The translations under genes were made by a program, and so were the position numbers. Below the pieces are notes generated by a model that was not told where the DNA came from, did not search any database, and was given only the letters and a program-made list of their open reading frames with translations. DNA of 5,046 nucleotides from the NCBI GenBank assembly GCA_046545795.1, contig JBKGZD010000175.1, positions 1 through 5,046 on the forward strand. The letters run 5' to 3'. Numbering within the stretch: the first letter of the stretch is position 1; each line of letters opens with the position of its first letter. This document shows, piece after piece, positions 1 through 5,046 of this stretch. Origin of the DNA: JAGXLC01 sp046545795 (lineage in GTDB: Bacteria; Bacteroidota; Bacteroidia; Bacteroidales; UBA12077).

Positions 1-2
1 AA

Positions 3-86
3 GAATTGAAAAAGCAACTTCGCCATACTGTTGCATTGAAATTATTGTATCTGTATATTGCATATTATGCAATTAAAACAATTTGA
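3..86 (+). CDS. Possible C-terminal tail of an upstream gene (partial)
   Basis: Frame 3 is open from the left edge to a TGA at 84-86. It encodes 27 residues beginning ELKKQLRHTVALKLL, a basic and leucine/tyrosine-rich stretch that would suit a C-terminal amphipathic helix. If real, it overlaps the ATG of the next gene (67) by 20 bases, a normal overlap for co-transcribed genes. Frame 2 is also open, from 2 to a TAA at 74-76, but its product is cysteine-rich and looks less natural. The stretch is too short to tell coding from chance, and I assign no function. Confidence 0.3.
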   Translation, partial: ELKKQLRHTVALKLLYLYIAYYAIKTI

Positions 87-396
87 CCGGTTAGTTGAAA
101 AAATGAATGAGTTTCAGCCTTACCTGGATAATGAGACTTTGTACACCTATATTGCTCCTAAGGACAAAGAAAAATTTTTCAGGTTCCTGGCATCTATATA
201 TCACTCCTCCGCTACCCATTCATTATACTTGAGATTGTCAAATACAGAAACAGTCAAAAAAATACTCCATGATCTTCATTTCCCGGAAGATACTGAATTA
301 GAGATTTATGTAGCTTCGAATGACACACTTTCCACCCAATGGTATAACAAATCATTACAGGAATTCATTAATGAGAAATCAATTAATTTTCCTTAA
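67..396 (+). CDS. Hypothetical protein, 109 aa, unrecognised
   Basis: I do not recognise this protein. The reading frame extends up to a TTG at 58, but the first ATG is at 67 and gives a natural start, MQLKQFDRLVEKM; a second ATG at 103 would give 97 residues. It is a soluble, mixed-charge product with no signal peptide, membrane segment or cysteine. Helix-like charged stretches (about residues 1-15 and 30-45) alternate with short strand-like runs (about 50-57 and 79-84), which suggests a small alpha/beta domain. No SD lies before the start, as is usual here. The composition is that of a genuine protein rather than a shadow frame, and no competing long frame overlaps it. The next gene on this strand begins 89 bases downstream; co-transcription is possible but not shown. 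Confidence 0.6.
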   Translation: MQLKQFDRLVEKMNEFQPYLDNETLYTYIAPKDKEKFFRFLASIYHSSATHSLYLRLSNTETVKKILHDLHFPEDTELEIYVASNDTLSTQWYNKSLQEFINEKSINFP

Positions 397-485
397 AACA
401 ATAAAGGATGTAACCTCTTCTCTACTCTTTACCTCAATTCAGAGGCTGGTAAACAAAAAATAATATTTATTTTTGAGAAAAAAAT

Positions 486-1691
486 ATGAAGAAGTTAGTC
501 TCCACCATATCCGAGATAACTTACCCATTTGAACGACTTCAGGAATTTGCGGATAACGGTGAATCTCTTGAAGTACAAATAGCAGATATTGCTAAAGCAA
601 GAATAAAAGAAGACAATTCAATGTTAGTTCGTTACTCGGATTTCCTGCCTTTTAGCACTCCTGACAATTCACTGTCCATGGGTGAAGGAAATACTCCATT
701 AATAGAAGCAAGCAACAACCTTAAAGCCTTCACAGGTATCTCAGGCCTATATCTAAAAAATGAAACGATGAATCCAACCTGGAGTTTTAAAGACAGGGGC
801 TCTCTCACGTGCATTTTAATGGCACAGGCAATGAATGAGCCAGTGACAGCAACAATCTCAACCGGGAATATGGGTAATTCCATGGCAGCCTATGGAGCTC
901 ATGCAGGATTAAAGACTATAGTATTTGTCCCTGAACATGCCACAAAAGAGAAAATCAGCGCTATAAGCTTACACGGTGCAATGGTTGTCAAAGTAAAAGG
1001 CGCTGACTATTCAGAAGTAAAATACAGGATACTTGATATGGCCAAAGATTTAAAACTGAGAATCGTTTCAGGGAACGGTCCGGTCAGAGTAGAAGGTTAT
1101 AAGCTAAGCGCTTTTGAGTTATTTGAGCAATTCGAGAGGGATATACCGGAATATATAGCTGTTCCTACATCAGCATGTGGACATATCCGGGGTATCTTCA
1201 AAGGATTTTGTGAACTCAAAGAAGCCGGATATATTGAAAAATTGCCAAAAATGATTATTGTCCAGGCAGAAAATAATGCCCCAATTGTCAAAGCAATTGA
1301 AGAAAATAAAAGTGATGTTATTCCATTTGAAAATATAGAAACCCTGGCAGGAGCAATAACAACAGGTAATCCTAAAGGAGGAAAAGAAATTATCCAAAAA
1401 GCAGGAAAATTTAACTGGCTGGCAGCTTCAGTAAGCGAAAAGGAAATTATCGAATCTCAAAGATTATTAGCTCGTTCTGGATTTTTTGTAGAACCAGCAT
1501 CAGCGACCTCTTTAGCTGCTGTAAAAAAACTGAAGGATAAAGGCAAAATTGAAGCTGATGCAAAAACGGTATTAATGCTGACTGGTTCGGGACTGAAAGA
1601 TTCAAAAATCCTTGCTTACCATCAGCTGCAAACATATGAATATGATATTGCGGATATAAAATCTGAAATCAGCAAATGGATCCGGTATTAA
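486..1691 (+). CDS. Threonine synthase family PLP-dependent enzyme (ThrC-like)
   Basis: Fold-type II PLP enzyme, 401 residues, cytosolic. Threonine synthase converts O-phosphohomoserine and water to threonine and phosphate. Family landmarks in order: the pre-domain RYSDFLP (49-55), GEGNTPL (66-72), the Schiff-base lysine Lys102 in SFKDR (100-104), the STGN loop (125-128) followed by MAAYGAHAG, the phosphate-loop region TSACGH (228-233) followed by GIFKGF, TTGNPKGG (292-299), EPASATSLAA (336-345) and TGSGLKD (366-372). Several positions depart from textbook enzymes: PTWSFKD replaces PTGSFKD, and TSACGH replaces a glycine/asparagine-rich GNxGN loop. It has no N-terminal zinc-ribbon cysteine pair. 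The longer E. coli-type ThrC, usually in a thrABC operon, is not what this resembles, and no thrA or thrB is seen here. It may be a true threonine synthase of a divergent subfamily or a paralogue with another substrate. ATG 486 is the natural start; no SD precedes it. Family membership is secure, exact substrate is not. Confidence 0.85.
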   Translation: MKKLVSTISEITYPFERLQEFADNGESLEVQIADIAKARIKEDNSMLVRYSDFLPFSTPDNSLSMGEGNTPLIEASNNLKAFTGISGLYLKNETMNPTWSFKDRGSLTCILMAQAMNEPVTATISTGNMGNSMAAYGAHAGLKTIVFVPEHATKEKISAISLHGAMVVKVKGADYSEVKYRILDMAKDLKLRIVSGNGPVRVEGYKLSAFELFEQFERDIPEYIAVPTSACGHIRGIFKGFCELKEAGYIEKLPKMIIVQAENNAPIVKAIEENKSDVIPFENIETLAGAITTGNPKGGKEIIQKAGKFNWLAASVSEKEIIESQRLLARSGFFVEPASATSLAAVKKLKDKGKIEADAKTVLMLTGSGLKDSKILAYHQLQTYEYDIADIKSEISKWIRY

Positions 1692-1693
1692 AC

Positions 1694-1716
1694 AGGTGGT
1701 AAGGACTTATCCGCCT
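1694..1716. terminator. Candidate bidirectional terminator hairpin between convergent genes
   Basis: AGGTGG-TAA (1694-1702) can pair with TTA-T-CCGCCT (1707-1716) around a GGAC loop, giving about nine pairs with one G-T pair and one bulged T. It begins three bases after the stop of the threonine-synthase-like gene and overlaps the stop codon of the minus-strand gene that ends at 1715. That is the usual place for a shared terminator. Neither side has a strong T-run: the plus strand continues AATTCC, the minus strand GTTTAAT. The hairpin is visible, its function is inferred. Confidence 0.35.
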
Positions 1717-1924
1717 AATTCCACCAAGCTCCCCGTTGCTGGTATATTTCTAAAAATTTCTCTATGCTCCTGTCGTATGTTTGCTCAATATCATCAGGAA
1801 AATAGCATGCGGGAAGCTCTCCATTCATACGGTGACTATGTAAACAATCACAGCATATACCTTTCTTTGAACAAGGATATGTACAATTGCATTTGTCCTG
1901 ATTTTGTTCGTTTTTACATTCCAT
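1715..1924 (-). CDS. Small cysteine-rich protein, DUF6485-like
   Basis: A 69-residue protein with eight cysteines in its first 40 residues: Cys3, 12, 14, 18, 24, 25, 27 and 40. They are spaced CNCxxxC then CCxC, followed by HSHRxNGELPACYFP and a charged C-terminal half TYDRSIEKFLEIYQ. This pattern matches what I remember of the small bacterial DUF6485 family, whose function is unknown. The cysteines with His29 and His31 could bind zinc or an iron-sulfur cluster; that is inference. There is no signal peptide, so it is probably cytosolic. This strand is chosen over the overlapping plus-strand frame (1696-1926) because the cysteine and ELPACYFP patterns are protein-like and the other product is not. 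ATG 1924 is the only sensible start and has no SD. It lies downstream of the rplI terminator, so it is probably transcribed separately. Confidence 0.8.
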   Translation of the reverse strand: MECKNEQNQDKCNCTYPCSKKGICCDCLHSHRMNGELPACYFPDDIEQTYDRSIEKFLEIYQQRGAWWN

Positions 1925-1956
1925 AGTATCTTGTTTTTAATTGAACAATCATCCTT

Positions 1957-1988
1957 TGAAACTATACAATTAATTACTGCCTATCAAA
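1957..1988 (-). promoter_or_regulatory. Weak candidate promoter for the cysteine-rich gene
   Basis: On the minus strand a TTTG (1985-1988) is followed after 20 bases by TAGTTTCA (1957-1964). The Bacteroidota pattern is TTTG, about 19-21 bases, then TAnnTTTG. The -33 part and the spacing fit, while the -7 part has two mismatches at its end. It sits about 32 bases before the ATG at 1924. The -33 element falls at the end of the rplI terminator T-run, which makes it less certain. Confidence 0.25.
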
Positions 1989-2018
1989 AAAAAAAGGCAG
2001 CCCTTTCAAGCTGCCTTT
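1986..2018 (-). terminator. Intrinsic terminator of the rpsF-rpsR-rplI operon
   Basis: Read on the minus strand, AAAGGCAGC (2018-2010) and GCTGCCTTT (2001-1993) form a perfect nine-pair stem around an eight-base loop. The downstream arm runs straight into ten T residues (1995-1986), three of them in the stem. The stem starts 18 bases after the rplI stop codon. This is a textbook Rho-independent terminator facing the minus-strand operon. On the plus strand there is no T-run of comparable quality. Confidence 0.92.
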
Positions 2019-2036
2019 GATTAAAATATATTCAAA

Positions 2037-2483
2037 CTATTCACCTTTCACTTCAAATTCAATGTCCTTGCTTACATCGCGGTGTAAATATACTGTTGCG
2101 GTATACTTCCCTACCTCTTTAACAGGCTCTTCTTTGATAATAATACTCTTTCTGTCAATGTCAATACCATGTTTTTTCAATTCTTCCGCAATCTGAATAG
2201 TATTTACCGAACCAAAAATCTTGCCCTTGGAGCTTGTCTTTGCTCCTATAACAATATTCAAATCTTCAAGTTCTTTGGCCTTTTCTTCCGCCTCCTGTTT
2301 AATCTTTTCTTCTTTATGTGCTCTCTGCCTTGCTATTTCCTCGTACATTTTCTTAGCTGACTCTGTAGCTGCAATAGCATAGCCCTGAGGGATGAGATAA
2401 TTTCTTGCGTAACCATCCTTAACAGTTACTATATCATTTTTCACCCCTAAGTTTGCAATATCTTGTTTTAATATTATGTCCAT
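2037..2483 (-). CDS. rplI: 50S ribosomal protein bL9
   Basis: bL9 binds 23S rRNA near the base of the L1 stalk and reaches out from the large subunit; in E. coli its loss raises frameshifting and bypassing. The protein has 148 residues, the usual length. The N-terminal domain starts MDIILKQDIANLG and carries the L9 signature around residues 13-40, with GYARNYLIPQGYA at its core. A long charged helix follows (about 41-75, rich in E, K, A and Q), then the C-terminal RNA-binding domain with GKIFGSV and a final HRDVSKDIEFEV. It is the last gene of the operon: its ATG lies 13 bases after the rpsR stop and no SD is visible in that gap. It ends 18 bases before a strong terminator. Nothing is missing or altered. 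Confidence 0.98.
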   Translation of the reverse strand: MDIILKQDIANLGVKNDIVTVKDGYARNYLIPQGYAIAATESAKKMYEEIARQRAHKEEKIKQEAEEKAKELEDLNIVIGAKTSSKGKIFGSVNTIQIAEELKKHGIDIDRKSIIIKEEPVKEVGKYTATVYLHRDVSKDIEFEVKGE

Positions 2484-2496
2484 ATCGTAAGATTTA

Positions 2497-2769
2497 TTAT
2501 TTTAACATATCTGTAACATAAGGTAATAAAGCAAGATGTCTTGCTCTCTTAACAGCTCTTGCCACTTTTTTCTGGTATTTTTGTGATGTCCCGGTAATTC
2601 TTCTTGGCAGAATTTTTCCCTGCTCATTAAGAAACTTTTTCAGGAACTCGGGATTTTTATAGTCAACATATTTTATGTTGTTCTTTTTGAACCAGCAGAA
2701 CTTTTTCTTTTTAACCTCTATTGCAGGGGGATTCAGATATCTTATGTCTGATTGATTTTGTTGTGCCAT
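2497..2769 (-). CDS. rpsR: 30S ribosomal protein bS18
   Basis: bS18 sits on the platform of the small subunit, pairs with bS6 and contacts the central domain of 16S rRNA. The 90-residue product has a short N-terminal segment with RYLNPPAIE, then the core CWFKKNNIKYVDYKN, a central FLNEQGKILPRRITGTS and the C-terminal KKVARAVKRARHLALLPYV. All are classic S18 blocks. It begins three bases after the rpsF stop, so the two are almost certainly translationally coupled, which suits their equal stoichiometry. It is the only gene here with a full SD-like AGGAGG, described separately. In Flavobacterium johnsoniae ribosomes, bS18 together with bS6 and bS21 helps form the pocket that hides the anti-SD; that is family knowledge, not visible here. 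Confidence 0.98.
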   Translation of the reverse strand: MAQQNQSDIRYLNPPAIEVKKKKFCWFKKNNIKYVDYKNPEFLKKFLNEQGKILPRRITGTSQKYQKKVARAVKRARHLALLPYVTDMLK

Positions 2770-2772
2770 TTT

Positions 2773-3144
2773 TTATTCCTCCTCAGTTTTTTGTTCAGCA
2801 TTATTACTCTTTTCTTTACTTTCTTTTCTTCTTCGTTTTGCGTATTCAACCGCATGTTTATCCATAGAAACGGTAAGAAAACGAAGAATCCGCTCATCAC
2901 GCTTAAACTCAACCTCCAGGTTCTCAACAACATCGCCCTCTGCTTTAAATTCAAGCAAATTGTAAAATCCTGTAGACTTTTTCTGAATCGGATAGGCCAA
3001 TTTCCTAAGCCCCCAATGCTCTTCATTAACGATCTCGGCTCCATTTTGCTCGAGAATTTTTCTGAATTTTCCAACCGCTTCCTTCATCTGTTCTTCAGAT
3101 AAAACGGGAGTTAAAATGAAAACGGCTTCATAATTTTTCTGCAT
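2773..3144 (-). CDS. rpsF: 30S ribosomal protein bS6
   Basis: bS6 is a platform protein of the small subunit that binds 16S rRNA as a heterodimer with bS18. The 123-residue product starts MQKNYEAVFILTPVLSEEQ, the usual first strand and helix. Further S6 blocks are EHWGLRKLAYPIQKKSTGFYNLLEF (about 42-66, read as two adjoining segments) and the RDERILRFLTV strand (about 82-92). A basic stretch KRRRKESK and a hydrophilic acidic tail ending TEEE follow, as is common in S6 outside the folded domain. It is the first gene of rpsF-rpsR-rplI, a three-gene arrangement without the ssb or priB present in some other phyla. The ATG at 3144 has no SD. Transcription probably starts just upstream from the TAATTTTG box on this strand. 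Confidence 0.97.
   Translation of the reverse strand: MQKNYEAVFILTPVLSEEQMKEAVGKFRKILEQNGAEIVNEEHWGLRKLAYPIQKKSTGFYNLLEFKAEGDVVENLEVEFKRDERILRFLTVSMDKHAVEYAKRRRKESKEKSNNAEQKTEEE
2776..2784 (-). promoter_or_regulatory. Strong SD-like site before rpsR
   Basis: On the minus strand, GAGGAGGAA lies at 2784-2776, with AGGAGG at 2783-2778. Eight bases separate it from the rpsR ATG (2769), the optimal distance for a ribosome binding site. The bases also encode the last three residues of bS6 (Glu-Glu-Glu, GAG GAG GAA) just before its TAA. No other gene in the window has a comparable site. It may act as a true SD or may be only a by-product of the Glu tail. Confidence 0.6.
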
Positions 3145-3188
3145 AAATACAATTATTTAATTTAACATAATGAATGATTAACAAGCCG

Positions 3189-3196
3189 CAAAATTA
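3189..3196 (-). promoter_or_regulatory. -7 promoter box of the rpsF operon
   Basis: The minus strand reads TAATTTTG here, an exact match to the Bacteroidota -7 consensus TAnnTTTG. No clear TTTG lies 19-21 bases upstream; the region there is a T-rich run with TTTA at the expected place. It would give a leader of roughly 40 bases before the rpsF ATG. I see no S6:S18-binding RNA structure in that leader. Confidence 0.5.
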
Positions 3197-3261
3197 AACT
3201 TTTTACTTAAAAAAATAAAACATTAATGAAGAAAATAAAAAAGAAATCAGGGTTAAATTTA

Positions 3262-3269
3262 TAATTTTG
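3262..3269 (+). promoter_or_regulatory. -7 promoter box of mnmA
   Basis: TAATTTTG on the plus strand, an exact match to TAnnTTTG, 32 bases before the mnmA ATG. No TTTG or TTG is present about 20 bases upstream, so the -33 element is weak or absent. It is the same eight bases as the rpsF box on the opposite strand, with 65 bases between the two boxes. A leader of about 25 bases would result. Confidence 0.5.
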
Positions 3270-3301
3270 CAGTTAAAAATTTTCATTATTAGTTTCAAAC
3301 G

Positions 3302-4480
3302 ATGAGCAGGGTTATAGTAGGATTAAGTGGTGGCGTCGATTCAAGTGTTGCAGCCTACCTGTTAAAGGAAAAAGGATATGACGTCCATGGTCTTTTTATG
3401 AAAAATTGGGAAGACCAGGAAGGTGTATTGACAAGTAGCTGCACATGGGAGGATGATTGGTTGTTTGCTGAAATGGTAGCAAAAAAGTTGGATATTCCGC
3501 TTCATTTCGTTGATTTCAGCAAAGAATACAAGGAAAGAGTAGTACAATATATGTTTGAAGAATATCGCAAAGGCAGAACCCCTAACCCTGATGTCTTATG
3601 CAACAGAGAAGTTAAATTTGACCTTTTTGTCAAAGAAGCTCTTAAATATAATGCGGATTATGTTGCCACCGGGCATTATTGCAAAAAGATTATAAATACT
3701 GATAAAAAAGGAAATACAATATATTCTCTGCTGGCAGGAGAGGATAAAAACAAAGACCAAAGCTACTTCTTATGCCAGATATCCCAGGAACAACTATCAA
3801 AAGCGCTTTTTCCTGTAGGTGAATTAACAAAACACGAGGTGCGCAAAATTGCAAGCAATCTTAACCTGGCAACAGCTGAGAGAAAAGACTCACAGGGTAT
3901 TTGCTTTGTAGGGAAAGTGGATTTGCCCACATTTCTTCAACAAAAACTCACCCCGAAAAAAGGTGCAGTTGTTAAAATCAATATAGATGACTTCAACAAT
4001 TATTATGAAAAGATTCTTTCGAAGGAAAACAACAGCATTTACCATGAATACGACTTTTCTGAAATAGGTGGAGAAAAAACAGGCGAACACAAAGGAGCCC
4101 ATTTCTACACGATCGGCCAGCGAAAAGGGTTAAATATCGGGGGAACAAAAGAACCATTGTATGTAGTAGGAACGGATACAGAAAAAAATATAATCTATGT
4201 AGGCGAAGGCTCAAGCCATCCGGCATTATACAGGAAAGGCCTTTTTATTAAGCACGAGGATATTCATTGGATAAGACCGGATTTAGCTATGAAAAACGGA
4301 GCAAAAAGAACATTTGATATAAGAATCAGGTACCGTCAAAATTTGCAAAAAGGAATTATTGAAAGAAAAGAAGAGGGCATTTATATCACTTTTGAAAAAG
4401 CACAAAGAGGAGTCACACCCGGACAATTTGCAGCATGGTACAATGATGACGAGTTAATTGGCTCAGGAGTGATTGCATGA
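3302..4480 (+). CDS. mnmA: tRNA-specific 2-thiouridylase MnmA
   Basis: MnmA uses ATP and a persulfide sulfur to convert U34 of Lys, Glu and Gln tRNAs to 2-thiouridine, which supports accurate reading of A/G-ending codons. It is cytosolic. The PP-loop SGGVDSS is at residues 9-15. The two catalytic cysteines are Cys100 in NPDVLCN and Cys201 in DSQGICFVG, matching E. coli Cys102 and Cys199. TGHY (124-127) and DQSYFLC (152-158) belong to the tRNA and nucleotide-binding core; GEHKGAHFYTIGQRKGL opens the central domain, and the C-terminal beta-barrel ends TPGQFAAWY (372-380). At 392 residues it is some 20-30 longer than usual, because residues 225-260 hold a charged and aromatic segment where E. 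coli has about eight residues. ATG 3302 places the P-loop at the normal distance from the N-terminus and no SD is present. The gene is divergent from the ribosomal operon. Confidence 0.97.
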   Translation: MSRVIVGLSGGVDSSVAAYLLKEKGYDVHGLFMKNWEDQEGVLTSSCTWEDDWLFAEMVAKKLDIPLHFVDFSKEYKERVVQYMFEEYRKGRTPNPDVLCNREVKFDLFVKEALKYNADYVATGHYCKKIINTDKKGNTIYSLLAGEDKNKDQSYFLCQISQEQLSKALFPVGELTKHEVRKIASNLNLATAERKDSQGICFVGKVDLPTFLQQKLTPKKGAVVKINIDDFNNYYEKILSKENNSIYHEYDFSEIGGEKTGEHKGAHFYTIGQRKGLNIGGTKEPLYVVGTDTEKNIIYVGEGSSHPALYRKGLFIKHEDIHWIRPDLAMKNGAKRTFDIRIRYRQNLQKGIIERKEEGIYITFEKAQRGVTPGQFAAWYNDDELIGSGVIA

Positions 4481-4500
4481 AATATAACCATCTGATGAAA

Positions 4501-4516
4501 ACCTAAGAGCCTTGGT
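4501..4516 (+). other. Small hairpin after mnmA, possible weak terminator
   Basis: ACC-T-AAG (4501-4507) can pair with CTTGGT (4511-4516) around an AGC loop, six pairs with one bulged T. The sequence that follows is AAATTTAATTTT, not a clean T-run. It lies 20 bases after the mnmA stop and overlaps the -33 element of the next promoter. It is too weak to call a terminator with confidence. Confidence 0.2.
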
Positions 4517-4542
4517 AAATTTAATTTTAGAAAGTATATTTG
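4512..4542 (+). promoter_or_regulatory. Promoter of the DUF4293 gene
   Basis: TTG at 4512-4514 is followed after 20 bases by TATATTTG (4535-4542), an exact fit to TAnnTTTG with the spacing seen in Bacteroidota promoters. The expected transcription start is near 4548, about 12 bases before the ATG at 4560. This argues against the in-frame TTG at 4512 as a start codon, because it would be part of the promoter. Best-formed promoter in the window. Confidence 0.6.
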
Positions 4543-4559
4543 TTGAAAACTTTTCAGAT

Positions 4560-5021
4560 ATGATACAGCGAATACAAACTCTTTACCTTTTAATAGCTTT
4601 AATTTTAACTGGAGTATTATTCTTTTTCCCATTCGCAGAAATATTATCCGCGGAAAATGAATTATATTCTTTTCATTTCAATGGTTTTTACCATGCCGAA
4701 TCAGAAGAGCTCTACATACAAACCATCCCTTCGATTATTCTGCTTATCGCAATTGCATTGCTCAATATTGTGATAATATTTTTGTTTAAAAAACGCATCA
4801 TCCAAATGCGGCTGGCATTTATTAACATGCTACTGCAATTGGGCTTTGCCGGACTGATATATTTTTATGTCAATAACCTTTCATCAAGCCTGGAGGCTGA
4901 AGCTGTCAGTTATAAACTATTTGGCGCCATACCATTTATTGCAGCCATTCTACATTATCTTGCTATAAGAGCCATTGGCAAGGACGAAGCCCTTGTCCGA
5001 TCAATAGATCGTATAAGGTAA
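4560..5021 (+). CDS. DUF4293 family integral membrane protein
   Basis: A 153-residue inner-membrane protein of unknown function. It opens MIQRIQTLYLLIA, the typical start of the Bacteroidota DUF4293 family, and ends with the basic tail RSIDRIR, also typical. Four hydrophobic segments are visible: about 6-28, 55-77, 84-105 and 120-138. The loop between segments 1 and 2 (about 29-54) is polar and rich in Glu and aromatic residues. The short basic KKR loop after segment 2 suggests that side faces the cytoplasm, by the positive-inside rule, which would put the polar loop outside. The frame extends upstream to a TTG at 4512, but ATG 4560 gives the family N-terminus, and the TTG falls in the promoter. 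No SD is visible. The gene is 79 bases after mnmA and probably has its own transcript. No function can be deduced. Confidence 0.88.
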   Translation: MIQRIQTLYLLIALILTGVLFFFPFAEILSAENELYSFHFNGFYHAESEELYIQTIPSIILLIAIALLNIVIIFLFKKRIIQMRLAFINMLLQLGFAGLIYFYVNNLSSSLEAEAVSYKLFGAIPFIAAILHYLAIRAIGKDEALVRSIDRIR

Positions 5022-5046
5022 ATAAAGGCTGAATACCATATATATG

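Noticed and set aside
31..61. TTG, 20 bases, TATATTGC as a promoter for the gene at 67
   Set aside because: Two mismatches in the -7 box, and the transcript would begin at or after the ATG; it may also lie inside an upstream gene.
432..445. CCTC/GAGG hairpin in the 397-485 gap as a terminator or attenuator
   Set aside because: Only four pairs with no T-run straight after. The gap also holds a bare ATG-TAA but no threonine-rich leader peptide, so attenuation is not supported.
468..475. TATTTTTG, a -7-like box just before the threonine-synthase-like gene
   Set aside because: It matches TAnnTTTG but lies only 10 bases before the ATG and has no -33 element. In an A/T run this is likely chance, although a near-leaderless transcript cannot be excluded.
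1696..1926. Plus-strand frame of 76 codons
   Set aside because: It is the antisense shadow of the cysteine-rich minus-strand gene, whose product shows a real family pattern; the plus product does not.
2742..3102. Long frames overlapping rpsF on both strands (2742-3074 minus, 2752-3102 plus)
   Set aside because: They are shadows of rpsF, an unmistakable ribosomal protein gene, and have low-complexity phenylalanine, leucine or basic products.
3145..3200. S6:S18-binding autoregulatory RNA in the rpsF leader
   Set aside because: The leader is short and AT-rich, with no stable stem and no CCG bulge of the kind known for that motif.
4512..4559. Upstream TTG start giving a 169-residue DUF4293 protein
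   Set aside because: The TTG fits as a -33 promoter element, and the family N-terminus MIQRIQTLYLL starts at the ATG at 4560.

Overview
The window looks like ordinary chromosomal DNA from a member of the Bacteroidota. It is AT-rich and carries a DUF4293 membrane protein, a family I know from that phylum. Starts mostly lack Shine-Dalgarno (SD) sequences, and several upstream regions carry the Bacteroidota -7 box TAnnTTTG. The ribosomal operon is a compact rpsF-rpsR-rplI without ssb or priB. I see no mobile element, CRISPR array, tRNA or rRNA.

Layout, left to right. (1) Positions 1-396, plus strand: a possible C-terminal tail of an upstream gene (low confidence), then a 109-residue protein I do not recognise. 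(2) 486-1691, plus strand: a fold-type II PLP enzyme of the threonine synthase family, without thrA or thrB beside it in the window. (3) 1715-1924, minus strand: a 69-residue cysteine-rich protein (DUF6485-like), convergent with the PLP enzyme. An imperfect hairpin lies between the two ends. (4) 2037-3144, minus strand: rpsF, rpsR and rplI, closed by a strong intrinsic terminator at 1986-2018. (5) 3145-3301: a divergent promoter region with an exact TAATTTTG box on each strand. (6) 3302-4480, plus strand: mnmA. (7) 4560-5021, plus strand: a DUF4293 four-helix membrane protein with its own well-formed promoter.

The best-supported theme is translation. bS6, bS18 and bL9 are ribosomal proteins, with bS6 and bS18 neighbours on the 30S platform. 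MnmA thiolates the wobble uridine of a few tRNAs. The other genes have no evident functional link to these.

Nothing here amounts to a clearly new system. The observation most worth a check is a full AGGAGG at ideal spacing before rpsR, in a window where no other start has one. It belongs to a phylum whose ribosomes hide the anti-SD in a pocket that includes bS18 itself. Secondary points are the altered PLP-binding loops of the threonine-synthase-like enzyme, an insertion of about 28 residues in MnmA, and the eight-cysteine small protein.
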